Of a DNA stretch of 64,000 bases, positions 1-11,900 are shown one piece after another. The translations under genes and the position numbers were made by a program. The notes under the pieces are model-generated. The model worked only from the letters and a program-made list of their open reading frames with translations. It had not been told where the DNA came from and made no database searches. The DNA comes from Aplectana chamaeleonis (taxonomy: Eukaryota; Nematoda; Chromadorea; Rhabditida; Cosmocercidae), in contig JAPDOI010000270.1 of the NCBI GenBank assembly GCA_029168955.1, positions 496,001 to 560,000 of the forward strand, given 5' to 3'. Positions within the stretch are counted from its first letter, which is position 1. The number at the start of each line of letters is the position of its first letter.

Positions 1-327
1 CCGCACTGGCTGAAATAGCGGAGCTAGCGACAAATTTGTTGGGATAACGACGCTTATGTACTCTTACGGCCCTTTCTGGAACTCTTACGACCTTAGAAGC
101 GTAAAAAATGAGCCGAAATGGCCGTAACCGAGCCTTGAACATTTGTATTGAAGGGCGGAGCCCGTATCGGTGGGCGGAGAAAGGATGATTTTGTGACTCA
201 ATACGGCTCAAATACGGTCATTTTAGTTCGTTTTAAACTCTTCCAACTTCGTGAGGGCTCTTCTAGGGCCCTCAAGACCCCACTAATGTAATTATCTCAA
301 CAACTTTTTTGAGCGTGTCTGCTGCCT
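1..327. other. No gene recognised
   Basis: No coding segment with recognisable similarity was seen. The last 20 or so bases (about 309-331) resemble the right terminus of the foldback at 13528-14166 (GAGCGTGT.TGCTGCCT followed by TTAA or CTAA). A TTAA-type element may therefore end here, but its left end was not found. Confidence 0.4.
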
Positions 328-820
328 CTAAAGGCACAGAACACCCGGAAAATCTTCTCTTAGATTTTATACTGATCTTGGAGGGAGTCACATGTCGATC
401 ACAAGGGTATCTTTGAAAGCGTTCAAGACCCCCTATGAACAGAGTTATGGCTCCTTAAAAATCCCTAAATTTCGAGGGTAAAAAATTGGTGGACGAGTTG
501 TCTCAGGCCTGTACTTCTCTACAATCGCAATCGTTGCGCGAGAGCGAGCCAGGATAAGGAGACAGTCCTGCAATAGACTGAAGAACGATGACTCGTTGGG
601 ATTTCATTCATCCATATAGCAGCTATTGAGTTCCAAAATCTGGTAGGAGGGCGGGCCCGTGGTGGTGAGCGAAGGGGGTCGGACGTGTGGTGGTCGCTTA
701 TATCTCGCTTCTTAGGAAAAATTGAGATCTCATACTTGGCAGGTGTTGTACAGGAGGGGTCTACTACACAATCAAATAAAAATCTCAAAATTCATGTCTG
801 AGGGTGTACTGTGCCTTTAA
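328..820. mobile_element. TTAA-bounded MITE-like element (family D)
   Basis: The left edge is CTAA plus AGGCACAGAACACCC and the right edge is GGGTGTACTGTGCCT plus TTAA, so the ends are inverted repeats inside a TTAA-like target duplication. No transposase is present; the open frame inside has no recognised domain. A second, more diverged copy ends at 52187 and shares the interior around 'GGTGGACGAGTTGTCTCAGG'. The TTAA duplication suggests a piggyBac-type enzyme, which is inference. Confidence 0.65.
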
Positions 821-3800
821 TGCGCTCGCTGGAAACCTGATAAAATAGGTGAAGTTCAGCATGGGGCTGATCCTTAACGAGGAGCGGTTAGAGCAGTCGG
901 AAATCGTCGTTAGCAGAATTACGCCAAGAGAAATGGTGATAATCAGGCGAGTTAACGAACATTCGACATTCGTGAAGCGTTTTTGCCAGATTGAAAATGT
1001 TCTCCCGAACGTGCAGTAGGAAAAATGAACACGATTTTTGAGAACACTTCCGGAATGCTACGAAGGAACTGCGTGTTTCCTGCAAGGCCTGAGATTGGCG
1101 TGGGAACGCCGTGAACAGGGTTCCTTGAGAAGGTCTCATGTAAGACTTCACGACGAGCGCTTCTTCGCGACGTTACGGTTTTTTGGAATTTTCATCGCCT
1201 TTTGGGTTTTGATACACTTCATGAAAGAGAACATTATTGCGAAGAGATTCAGAGAGAGAGCTTTACCCTACATCAGCGCGGTGCTGGCGGCGGAGTTTGG
1301 ATTGTCTGGCGCTCTTCCCGCTTATCAAATACTGGAAAAAATCGAAATTCCCCGATCGAGCTGGTGTAGCGCTCATCTGCAAGAAGATCATAAAGAGCCA
1401 AGTCGAAAATTCTGCTCAAAAATTTTAGCCAAAATCACCGGGGTGTCGCAAAGCGGAGAAAGCCTTCAGACCGGTTGTTACTATTTTAAGAAGTCTACAC
1501 TAAGAGTACATGTAACCGCGAATGTTTTTTGCCCTAGTGGAGAACGATTGTTGGCTCTCTCGGGGCGTCAAAAAGACGAAAAAACGCTGTTTTTTCACAT
1601 TTGAAATGAGTGAAAAATCAAAAAAATTCGGCACATCTGAAGGTGGGGGGAAATCGAGTTCTTCGGATAGGGCTGCTGTAGTGCTCATAGAGAGGATCAC
1701 AAGAAAGTGTTAGTGGCCGAGTCTTAGACCGATTGGTCCCATTAGAGTCGAGTACGGGACCCGGGAAGTGACCGAAGTATGGATACTTGAAAATGGGAGA
1801 GATAGAAATATACATCCCTATATGTCAGTCAAAATCCCTCCAGAGTGTTCCACTCCAATACTCCGACCACAATTCCGCCTTCGCGTTTCGCGCATTCGAT
1901 TTATTGTGTCACGCCTACCTGCCTTGTTGCAGAGTAAGACATGTTAAGGCACAAAAAAAGATCTCTTAATGCTAATTCCAAATATCCGCTCAGGTTCCAG
2001 AATGGACCACTTTGAACAGAGTTATGAGAAAAGGACACACTGTTCTACTACTATATATCGGCCTCGACTGTTCCGCGACTATCGATCGGCCGCTACTGTT
2101 CTATCTATCTATCTGCCGATGCAGCTCTACGACTACAACACTATACTACTACGTATCCTGAGCCACTGTACCACAGTGAAGGACACAACGAAAGTGGGCA
2201 TTTACGCCACATGGGGCATCGGCCGAAAGAAAAAAGAATAGTCAGCATCCAGTCACCTAAAGGCAGGGTTCGCGATAAAACCAACTTTTGAGCTCTCTTA
2301 ATAAGAATGTAGATTTGGCCATCACATAAGCAAAAATAAGTGGAAAAACCCAGAAATTCGTGGGAAAAAACGCTCAAAAACAAAGCATAACGGCTAATTA
2401 CCGGTGTTGGCCGACCCCCTAATTAACGCGATTTTCATTAATGCTTGCTTATACGACATTTATTTTGCTGTTGAAGTAATCAGTAACCTCCAGAAATGTT
2501 CAGAAATCAAATTAGAAGCAAATGAAATGTTGACAATGCAGGCTTTTACCCAAGTCTCGATGATTGGGGGAGGGAGGACACCAAGCCTTCACTTGCTCCT
2601 GAGCGCTTTTTCTCCAAATTTTTACTTATTTTCACTTTTGTGATGGCCAGATCTATTCCATGGGGAGAGCTCAACATTCGATTTTGTCGAGAACCCTGCC
2701 TTTAACGTGCCGAGCAGGATGTCGATGCTGATGCGCTCAATGAAGCCAAAACAGTGTCTGCTTCGGGAGCAATGTTCACTCATACCAAAGCAGGGACTCG
2801 TGTGTGCAAATATACAGGTGGCCCCATCAGTCGGCTATGGTGCCCTCGGTCCTATACGACGTCATTGGGACTTGCTGGAACTTCGGAACACGAGTATACC
2901 GACTGCCTTCGTGGGACCGGCAAGCTAGACATGAGTGCAAGCCACTGTAGAAAAGTAACAGCCCAGCGAGAAATCCGAAGCTCCTGAAAAATCAACTGCT
3001 ATGGCACCCACCATTCTAAACATTCTAAACACCATCTATATTTATATATATTTATATTTATATTTAAATGCACTTATAATGCGCAATCGACATAGGAAAG
3101 CCACGAACAAAAAAAAGTCGAATACCGACTCAACCAAAAACAACCACATAAATGAAGAGAATCACAAAATAATCAATAAATAAAGAGTGAACAGACCCTA
3201 AGAGCCAGAGCTTCACGTGCTTGCCAAAAAAAGAGAAAAAACGCAGTCACCACCACCAAATGGCAGATCAATATCTTTTTCTGAAACCGTGTTTAGTACC
3301 AGCAATTTCTATTGCATGAATATGTGGAAAAAACGTGTTACGGGTGCAACTGATTTAACAAAAAGTGTGTAGGCGCAGAACAGAGAGGATAGCCTGGGCA
3401 ACGCAACTAGCCGAAGCTATTCTGGGGCGGGCTAATGGAGATGCCTCTTTGATCTGGTACGAACCTCAGGCGTAAGACCCAGACCCAAGCAGGCGATAGT
3501 AAACCATTCCGCTTGTTGACCTGTACCTCCAGCTCTAGGCTGTGGGGTTTGCAGTGCTCAAACACGAAGTCTACAGGAAGTTAATCGCTGGAGCCGATAT
3601 TCAAATTTTAAGAAATTACTGAGTTTAGAAGTGGTTGCTCAATCGAAATTGATAGTTGAAAAAAAGATCTTAGCAAACTGGGGGCAAGCACATAAAGGGA
3701 AGGCCTATAAATTGAACGCTAATCAAACATCAGGGAAGCCTATCAATCCCATGAAATCAAGTGTTATGACAGTCTCTTTGAAAACAGAAGTGCTTGGTTT

Positions 3801-3877
3801 CTGCAAAAGTTCAATTGGCAGCTTTTTCAACCACGCAGATGTACGATGAAAGAATGAGTCGATGTAATCGTTGCTCT
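821..3877. other. No gene recognised
   Basis: About 3 kb without a recognisable gene. The longest open stretch (1038-1604, plus, 188 codons) begins at TTG, has its first ATG near 1221 and shows no domain. It is most likely fortuitous or repeat-derived. An AT-rich stretch lies at 3030-3075. Confidence 0.4.
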
Positions 3878-4840
3878 TCAGAACACTACGTCGTCTATGT
3901 CTGGAAGTACCGATATCCAGTCTAGGTCTTCTAAAAAAAGGGCCTGAAATGCTAAAAATTGGAAGCAGGGAGGCAAAATTGTCCTTTCAGGTAGGCGAAA
4001 TTCTCCTCTAAGTATTTTGAACGCCATGACAATGTCGGCATAAGTCCGACTATACAATATACTTCTCAAGCCAAGCTCTCTCAAGCGATTTCTCTACGAT
4101 GACATGTTTCGAGGATAGTTAGGATCAGGAAAGGCACGGAAATAAACTATCCTTGTAGAAGTCATTCGCGTCTTTTCTATTTTGTCTATGAGCTTCCTAG
4201 TGTAGGGGGTTTCAGACTTGGCTACAGTACTCCAGAATAGGTAGCACATATGTCTTGTAAAGTTTGATCAGAACAGTAGTATCACGTCTTGTGAAGTTTG
4301 ATCAGAAGAGTAGTATCACTAGTTTTTACCGCTCTTAGCAAACGCATGTCCTTAGAAACGATATTGTCTTTGTGTGTTTCCCAACCAAGAGTGTTAGTTA
4401 CGATAACGCCAAGGTCGTGGATTTGAGCGTCTCTGGCGAGGCACCCCCATCAACAGATACGCTTCGTGAATTCGAAGAGTTTTGGCCAAGAAAAAACAAA
4501 TACGTTTTACGCGAGTGGGGCTTTATTTCCCAATTATTAGCCCAGAGAGACATACGCTCAATCGCGCTACTCATTCCTGATTAAATAATATGTCTTTTAC
4601 TGTCATTGGAAATCGTATAAACCTTGATATCATCCCAATATCGTGGTTTACTTTCTCGACGGCCGGGAGATCTGAGGTGTATACGTTGAACAGAAGAGGT
4701 GAATGTGCTCCTGCCTGAGGGACACCGGATGTACAAAATGCGTCCTAGAGAAAGTGCCATTACAGTTAACAACAAAAGTTCGCTCAGAAAGAAAAGATGT
4801 TAGCCAGTTTGCCAGATGCCATATATATCTATACACGTCA
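3878..4840 (-). pseudogene. Decayed non-LTR retrotransposon reverse transcriptase (CR1/jockey-like)
   Basis: This is the C-terminal part of a LINE reverse transcriptase broken by frameshifts. On the minus strand the order of conserved pieces is right. First comes a finger/palm segment HLANWLTSFLSERTFVVN (about 4830-4770). Next is the catalytic box as YWDDIKVYTISND (about 4640-4600), where families usually have F/YADDIK. Then comes ERMSLWANNWEIKPHSRKT (about 4560-4500), then KTYVLPILEYCSQVWNP in an altered frame (about 4260-4190). Last is a C-terminal GLRSILYSRTYADIVMAFKI (about 4075-4010). The D-D pair remains, but A is replaced by W and several frame changes separate the pieces, so the copy is dead. 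Segments upstream of 4840 (palm A) could not be recognised. Assignment to CR1/jockey rather than another LINE clade is tentative. Confidence 0.75.
4252..4319. repeat. Two-copy 34-bp tandem duplication
   Basis: Two 34-base units lie head to tail and differ by two substitutions. They lie inside the LINE relic and add to its frame disruption. Confidence 0.85.
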
Positions 4841-6352
4841 TTCTGAACATTTTCTGAATAATGTGCAAGATTTGAACAGCAAGGACAATCAAACTACTTA
4901 GTTTGTAAAACTCTTCAGAGGAAGCTAGCAGAAATTAGGCTTTGCATGGTATGCTGGTCAGTGACTGGCTAAGCTCGTAATATAAAGCTCTTCCGCGACC
5001 TTCAACTAAAATGCTTCGATGCAACACTGATGCTGCTTCTTGGAAGCAAACTGTTCGTTCATGACTTGGATCACTCCATTCTTCACGGAAACATTTTTTC
5101 AATTATAGAAATATCACAACCAGGGTGCGGGTCGCCACCCGAATAACACAAACCAAAGCACAGATTCAATATGACGCTCCAGGTATCCAATCAGACCTTG
5201 TCGTTCATGAAAACGTGAACCACCATGTCACTGGTGACAGGACTAGTTGAAGCGATTGCGATTCATTTCCAATCTCTGAATCATCGTGATACACTGAAAA
5301 GTAAATCGTGATCATTTACATTCTAGCATACCTATCACAGGGGAGGCTTCACATAGTCTGTCGGTAAACACGGCATGGGCTCGCTAGGGAAACATGGCCT
5401 ATGGGTCTTCTACTCCTATTTATACGAACATAAAGTTAGGTCATCGCAACTACAGAACGTGCGGAATGAGAATAGTAAAATATCCGCTACTGTACATACA
5501 ACGACCATCTCTTCGTGCGTTATTGTGTGGATGCACAGTTTGAATTCCGTTTTCAGTAATATATCACAATGAGCTAGCTGGCTCATTCGTTCCTTAATCT
5601 GGTGCACTGATAAGAGGAAAGTGCAATGAATAAAAAAGAAGAGAAGCTTTGATTAAGCACTTGTGAAACGTTTTGATGTCATCGATAATTATACTGCGTT
5701 ACATTGATTTCAAAGTACTGATTAAATGTTTCAGACTGTGCTCCCTGCCTACCTCCATTGTAATTCTTTGTTTTAACCTGTGCTGGCGAGAGCTAAGTGG
5801 AAGTATCTTATTATTTAATTCATTCATTGGAGGTATTTAAATTAGTTTTCAATTTAGGTAAAAAGTTCTGAGAACGGGTGATTTTTCAACACCCGATTCA
5901 CATTATTCACATCGAACGTGCTGGCTACAGCTAACATCTGCTCAAGCTCAGAACCTCGAGAACGTAGCGTGTTTTCGTCTTTGAAACGCAGCACCCTTCC
6001 CGGACATGAAAGAAAACACGCCAATCTTGGCCTCACGATGTAAAACCATGTTTCCAAACACTCTGCATTGCGTGACGGCTTCATCGGCGATTCCTTTCGC
6101 TTATGCACAATTACAAAAGTTCATGTATCCAAGCAAAAAGTGTGCTCTATTAGCTGTTGCACAGTGGCAAGTACTGAACGTGCAAGAATGCAAGAATTTG
6201 AGAGCCGTATTCAGACAGTAAGTGCTAACTAACTGTACTAACTGTACTAACTATAGCTTCTCTCACATTTCCTGAGGGCTGTTATAAAACCATGTTTGAT
6301 AGCTGTAAGTATGGGACATTGCATAGACAGTCAGTTTTCCAAATCCCTTGGA
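4841..6352. other. No gene recognised
   Basis: No conserved coding signature on either strand. A minus-strand frame of 84 codons (5854-6108) has no recognised domain. The 4841-5300 part may be the more decayed 5' portion of the adjacent LINE. Confidence 0.4.
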
Positions 6353-8206
6353 TGCCTCAGAGGTTTACAGGAGATTTTCAAAAGTGGGCATTTTCATAGC
6401 GTTGACAAGAAAAAGGGGTACACGAACGACCATTTTTAATGCGTGCGAGAAATGTCTCGAATTGAGCTCAAAACTTTTCACTAGGAGTTGTTTTGGATTC
6501 TGATTACCAATCTGAGGCTGTTTAGATATATTTGAAATACTCCGTCTTATTTTTTCCGAAGCTTCCAGATTGGGGAAATTTTGCTGACCAAACTCGGCTT
6601 TTGATGATTTCGAGAAAGCTACGACGAAATGGTCTTAAAACGTCTTCATAGGGGTTATTTGGGCTGCCTAACTAAAATCTGTGGTTGGCTTAGCGACTTT
6701 CCTGGGATTACGGTATGTAACGGGGCGTATATGGTAGCTCGGTCAGAGTCTCAGATTTGACACAAAGTTTCGCTGTGGGTGTTATTTGGGACACTGAACA
6801 CGAAATTGAGGTCCATTTTTCGACTTTGGAAATTTTGGTCAAGGCCAGTTAGAAGACATTATACCTACCTTAGCTTACAGCAACCCTAAGTCTGGCGAAT
6901 AATAGACCCCAGATTCGGGTTCAGCGTCTTAATAACCCCCAGTTAAAAGTTTCGAGCCAAAATCCGAGAAATCTCTGAACACCCCGAAATTTCAATGATT
7001 GCACCCTTACCTTTTTTGAAGCAATGGGAATGCCATTTCTTGGAATCTCGCCATTTAAGGAGCACCGGTCATTCATGTATACTTTCACGGACCTACACCA
7101 ACGACAACAAGGTTTTCCAAACCTCCGCGGGGTGAGTAAAGCAGTCCTTAGTAACTGGACAAAGGCTTCATCTCCGAGTTTTGAAGTCATTTGCGCTCCA
7201 CACGGTCTACTACCAAATGATGAAGAACCGTCACTGTCATCGAAAGAGGAGCCTTTTTGGTACGCATTCGCGTACTGAGCTCTGAGCACATACTAAGTGG
7301 ATACTTTCCACGGTGTTTCTCTATGCGATGTAGAAAACAGGCTCTCCTGTTTGTTCCGATCTCGCCTATAACGCGAAATGAACGGACAGCATTTCTTCAC
7401 CAATAGGGTCAACTAAGAGACATAGCTTTGATTTATGTCGAAATTAGAATTTTACTTGCGGTGCCTTCGCATTAACTAGGAAAGAGGAAAACCATGTTGT
7501 CGTTGCTGTATGTAGGTCTGTGGCGGTACATAATGGATTCGTGCCCATCAGGAAATTATGGGGTGTTCAAAAAAAAATTCGGATTCGGCCCAAACCTTTC
7601 AACAAAGGGTTATGTAGGGCGATGAACCTGAATCTGGGGAGTACTCCTCTTCAGACTCAGGGTTACTGTATGTTACGGTAGGCACAATGCCTTTTACTGG
7701 CGTTACTCACCTTAAAATTTCGAAAATCGGAAAATTGACCTCAAATTCGTGTCCAGTGCCCCAAATAACACCCACAGAAAAATTTTGAGCCAAATCTGAG
7801 ACTTTGACCAAGCTAGCATACACTCACCGTTACAAACCGTAATCCAAGCAGAATCAATAGACCGACTACAGATTTGTGTTGGGCATCCCAAATAACTCCT
7901 ATTAAGGAGTTGTAGGACGATTTCGTCATAGCATTCTCAAAATCATTAAAAGTCGCGTTTGGCAAGCAAAATTTTCTCCATTCTGAAGCTTCGGACCAAA
8001 TCAGACGGAGTAGTTCGAATATTGATAAACAGCCTCAGATTCGTGATCGGCCTCCAAGACAACCCTTAGAATTAAGTTTTAAGCTCAATCCAAGACAATT
8101 TTTTGAACGCCCTAAAATTGCCACTCGTGTACCCTTTTTCTCTTGGCAAATGACAAAGCTATGGGAATGCCCAGTATTGAAAATTTCCTGGAAAGCTCTG
8201 AGACAT
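6353..8206. mobile_element. Long inverted-repeat (foldback) element, about 1.85 kb
   Basis: The left arm (about 6353-7000) and right arm (about 7555-8206) are diverged reverse complements. For example, GGGCATTTTCATAGCGTTGA near 6387 pairs with the complement of TCATAGCTTTGTC-type sequence near 8150-8172. The arms contain a recurring unit with 'CAGATTCGTG...CCCCAAATAACACCC...AATTTTGAGCC' at roughly 110-170 bp spacing. Single units of this kind also occur in intron 1 near 10580-10860 and 11380-11510. No transposase was found and no target duplication could be fixed. Confidence 0.65.
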
Positions 8207-8762
8207 TAAGTTGTGCCCCACACCTACAATTATCAACATATGGTTGCAAAGAAGCCCTTGGGAAATGTAAGGTAAGCCCTGGTAAGCAGCATGGCGATGG
8301 CGTCAGCAGTCGCGATCGTGCATTCACTTTCGAAAACAAAACCGCCATAGAAAAAAAAGATCAAGCATTCAGATAACCCAAAATGCCAAGATAAGACCAC
8401 TCCATGGCATTTCTCAGAGAGAAACCTCCCACTTTCCCCAATGGCCAATCAAAGTGCAAGCTTGACTTACCAACAAAGGCAATGATCTGTCAATGAAAAG
8501 ATGGTCGTGCCGTGACAACGATCCCACAGCGAGAAGGCAAAGTTCCCTTTTTATTTTGAAGCATGCGATGACGTCGGAACTCATCTACATATCATTTTGC
8601 GCTTTCTCAATGGGGTATTTTTCTAGTGTGTCCCTGGTAGGAAGCGTACGAGGCATTTTTGTTCTAGTGTACGATTATGCATTGTCGAAATGTTGTTTAT
8701 GCTAGGTGTCCCATTTTCACATTATGAATGCTGTTTCTAAATCAAGTTTCAATTCTAGTCCG
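8207..8762 (+). promoter_or_regulatory. 5' flank of the aspartic protease gene
   Basis: This is the stretch between the foldback and the first exon. An upstream in-frame ATG lies at 8724. The preferred start is 8763, because the hydrophobic signal peptide begins there. The pyrimidine-rich TTTCAATTCTAG ending at 8758, four bases before the ATG, could be a trans-splice (SL) acceptor. That is inference from nematode practice, and no TATA element was convincingly seen. Confidence 0.35.
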
Positions 8763-8963
8763 ATGTGGTCAACGTTCTTTTTTCTGGCGTTTGTTGGCTA
8801 CGTCGCAGGTGGAGCCGTCTACAAAGTTCCGCTGAAGAAAATCGAATCCAGAAGAATGAGAATGATGCGTCAAGGAACATGGACCAAATACCTGAAGCAA
8901 ATGAATGCAGGAAGAGCACTGTTTGTACGAGATTCCAATGAGAAGGGAGCTCACGCACAAAGG
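8763..8963 (+). CDS. Aspartic protease exon 1: signal peptide and propeptide
   Basis: Encodes residues 1-67. The hydrophobic leader MWSTFFFLAFVGYVAGG is followed by the basic A1 propeptide with the RQGTWTKYLK motif. The exon ends in AGG before the donor GTACTG (phase 0). Reading on past the donor meets a stop after five more codons. An ATG at 8724 would add 13 residues ahead of the leader. Confidence 0.88.
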
Positions 8964-11900
8964 GTACTGCAGTTTTTTTGAAATCTACAGAGTCTGGAGT
9001 ATCAGAGGTGATTGGCGTGCGTTGATGGCAATCGGTGATCATTACTGCCTTTGCAAGATAACCCTTAGAGACACAGTCCAACCTCAAAATTGAATTTTCG
9101 TTTCCTTGCTTGAGGAAGTTTCACGCTGATCACACTGGTGTCTCCGCAATCGCTCAGAACCCAATACTAACGGAGTTATAGCTCCTCAAAGATTCTGAAT
9201 TTGAACGGCGAGAAGTTCGCGGACGAGATTTCTCGAGCCCGTGTTTTCTCGTTATTCGCAGTCATAGTTCTGAAGCAGGTCCCAGTATGAAGCAAGACCG
9301 AAACAAACGGAGGAACATAGAATTGGATCAAAACGACCGCGCTTCTCTTCAGTATTGAGACCGGAAGCTTGTCCGTGGGTGTTACCCATTTTTTCTTCCA
9401 TGGGGGCAGGGTCGACATTTCCCCACTTTTTCTCGCTTCATTGAGCGAATTCATATTTTGGGCTTGGTAGGGTTGCTATAAACGGCGGCCGGAATACAAT
9501 ATCAAAAATTATCCCTGAGCTTGGACTGTGCCTTTAATGGCAGTGTCCACAATAAAAATCCCTTTTTCGTTTTATCGCCTATTTTGAAAACGGTCCCATT
9601 CTGATTCCAATGATGTCTCGGGAATCGTACAAGACCTTCTGGGAACGCAGTTATGGTTCCTCAAAAATTGAGCTAGGGAAGCATGGTGGATGAGTTGTCC
9701 GAGGCTTGAAACTTCCGTCTTTTGCAGCCAATGTATGCGAGCTGACCTAAGAAAAGAGAGAAGTTGAGATTGAAGGAAGGAAGGGAAGAACGGGGCTTTT
9801 GATCGGAAACCATCGCCCATCTCACGATCTCGAGTTCCATTGTTCACGTCGAGGGGCAGAAAGGCGTCGGACTTTCCCAAAGCGGCGGGGTTCGCCCACT
9901 TTTCTAAGCCATTTTGCGGCTCCTGGGTAGCTTTTCGTCCCGTTTCTTCGACGTTGTTGTGCTTCTGAGAGATACTGAGAAGCGCTTGTCGTGGAAAATC
10001 AGAGGATGAAGTTTATCGTGAACAGTGCCTTTAACAAACGATAAGCTAATGTGGCATTGAGTTTTGCATGCATGATCGACGCGGAATTCATCGCCGGAGA
10101 GGTGTGTAACATAACTTGGGCACCTCGCACGACTACAGTGTTGGCTGATGTTTTCTGGTCCCTCTGACGAACCAACTTCGAATCTGAGATAGATTTTGCT
10201 ACACATACCTTTTAAAAACGTTGGAGGCTTCTCGGAGGCTCCGCAAAAAGGAAAGGGTCATCAGGCAATTTTTAGAGTGCCCGGGATTCCTTTCAAATCT
10301 GTTCCAAAACTTTTGTGTGGAGTTGTTTCTAGTGAGTAAACTCCGAATACCGTGCGGTACCGATTGCCACAACGGCAAGAAATGATTATATCAGTTGCAT
10401 TTCTATATCAGACCGACCGACTCAAACTCTCATATAAAAGTTGAAGAGCATTTCATAGCCTTGTAGCTATCGGTACCGCACGGTATTTTGCGTCTATTTT
10501 TCCGCTGAAGATGCTTCCAGGATCTGTTTATCGATACTGTGAAACACTGTTGGTTTCCATGGTCATAAAGCAATTTGGGGTGCGTTACCTACCCAAATTT
10601 TTTCAAAAATTGTCATACGGATCTCAGATTCGTGCACAGGCCCACGCAACAAGGTTTTGAGCAAAATTTGGGACTTCGTCTAAACCACCAATACCCATTG
10701 TGGCATCCCGTTGAATATCGGAAATTAAGAAAAGAGCTGCAGTTTCGTGACCAGCAATTCAGAAAACCCCATTGCAAAATTTTGAGCGATGTCTTCACTA
10801 CCGTTCCAGAAATCGTTCAAAGTTGGGTCTGCCTCCCACAACTTCCCTGAGCTAGAAGGCTTAAAGCCTAATCTTTTGAAAGACTTTTTCTGAAATTTTT
10901 CTGAAATTTAGTTCTACTAAGTTTTTAAATATTTTTTATCGCGATTGGTTCTGCCATACCAGCATGTACAATGACCCCTCTTAGTTTTGAAGAATTTCCA
11001 GTCTTAGATACAGAAAGCAAAGACACTTGTTTAAGGATTTTGCAGCGCGAAATCATTTCACTGACGTCAGGTTTGATGCGTTGTCTGCATTTTTCGAAAC
11101 ACGAAAACAGGCACAGGCAAATTTTTCAGGGATTTCTTTAAACGGTTTTCTCCTGGTAATTGAGCGTTATGAGGATACTTTCTCCTATTAACCCCTACTT
11201 AGTGGACTTATCTACTCAAAAACACCGAAAACTATATTGTAAACAAATACGTATAGTAAACACTGCCTTTACCCTAGATACTTTCTCCAGAACGCTTCGA
11301 AAAACATCCAAATCGTATAAAGTAGACGCTCAATCAACATGTGAAGGCTTCCCGAGACGCGATCTTTCGAAACTGCAGAAGCCAACATCGTTTACGGGTT
11401 CAGTGCGTTACTGCCTGCAAAGATATTTTTGAGCCAAATCAACCAAAGGACCACGAACTTCAGGAAACTCAGCTCTGGGAAACTCACACTTTGACCCCTG
11501 TAACTTTTTTCCACGGTAGTCCGTTGCGAAACTCGACTTCAGATCCGGATATGGTTCATTAAGAATAACCAGAAAACATTCAAAATTTTTGTAAAAAAGA
11601 GGTTAGAGACGCGAAGTTGCCTAGTTCGGACATGAAGACAGCGCGCTGCATATAGGATCGCAGTGCTACTTTGCAGTCTTTATTGTGCGATGGCGAAAAC
11701 TCCTTGCACGTATATAATAATGCATGAAGTAATAATATATGTACACCGAGTTTGGACCAACGCACAGTAAGTAACGAAACGTATCAGTGATGATATCCGC
11801 GTCGACTTGAGTTCACGTAATAAATTCAGTCTGGTGATTGGATGGGGCTGCAACGGTATATCGACGCGCGCGATCGAAACCCCGTTGGCCAGAGATCACG

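Noticed and set aside
1038..1604. 188-codon plus-strand ORF
   Set aside because: No ATG for the first third, no recognised domain, and it overlaps an antisense ORF; no splice context.
8724..8762. Upstream ATG of the protease gene
   Set aside because: It would place 13 polar residues before the hydrophobic leader; the ATG at 8763 gives a standard signal peptide.
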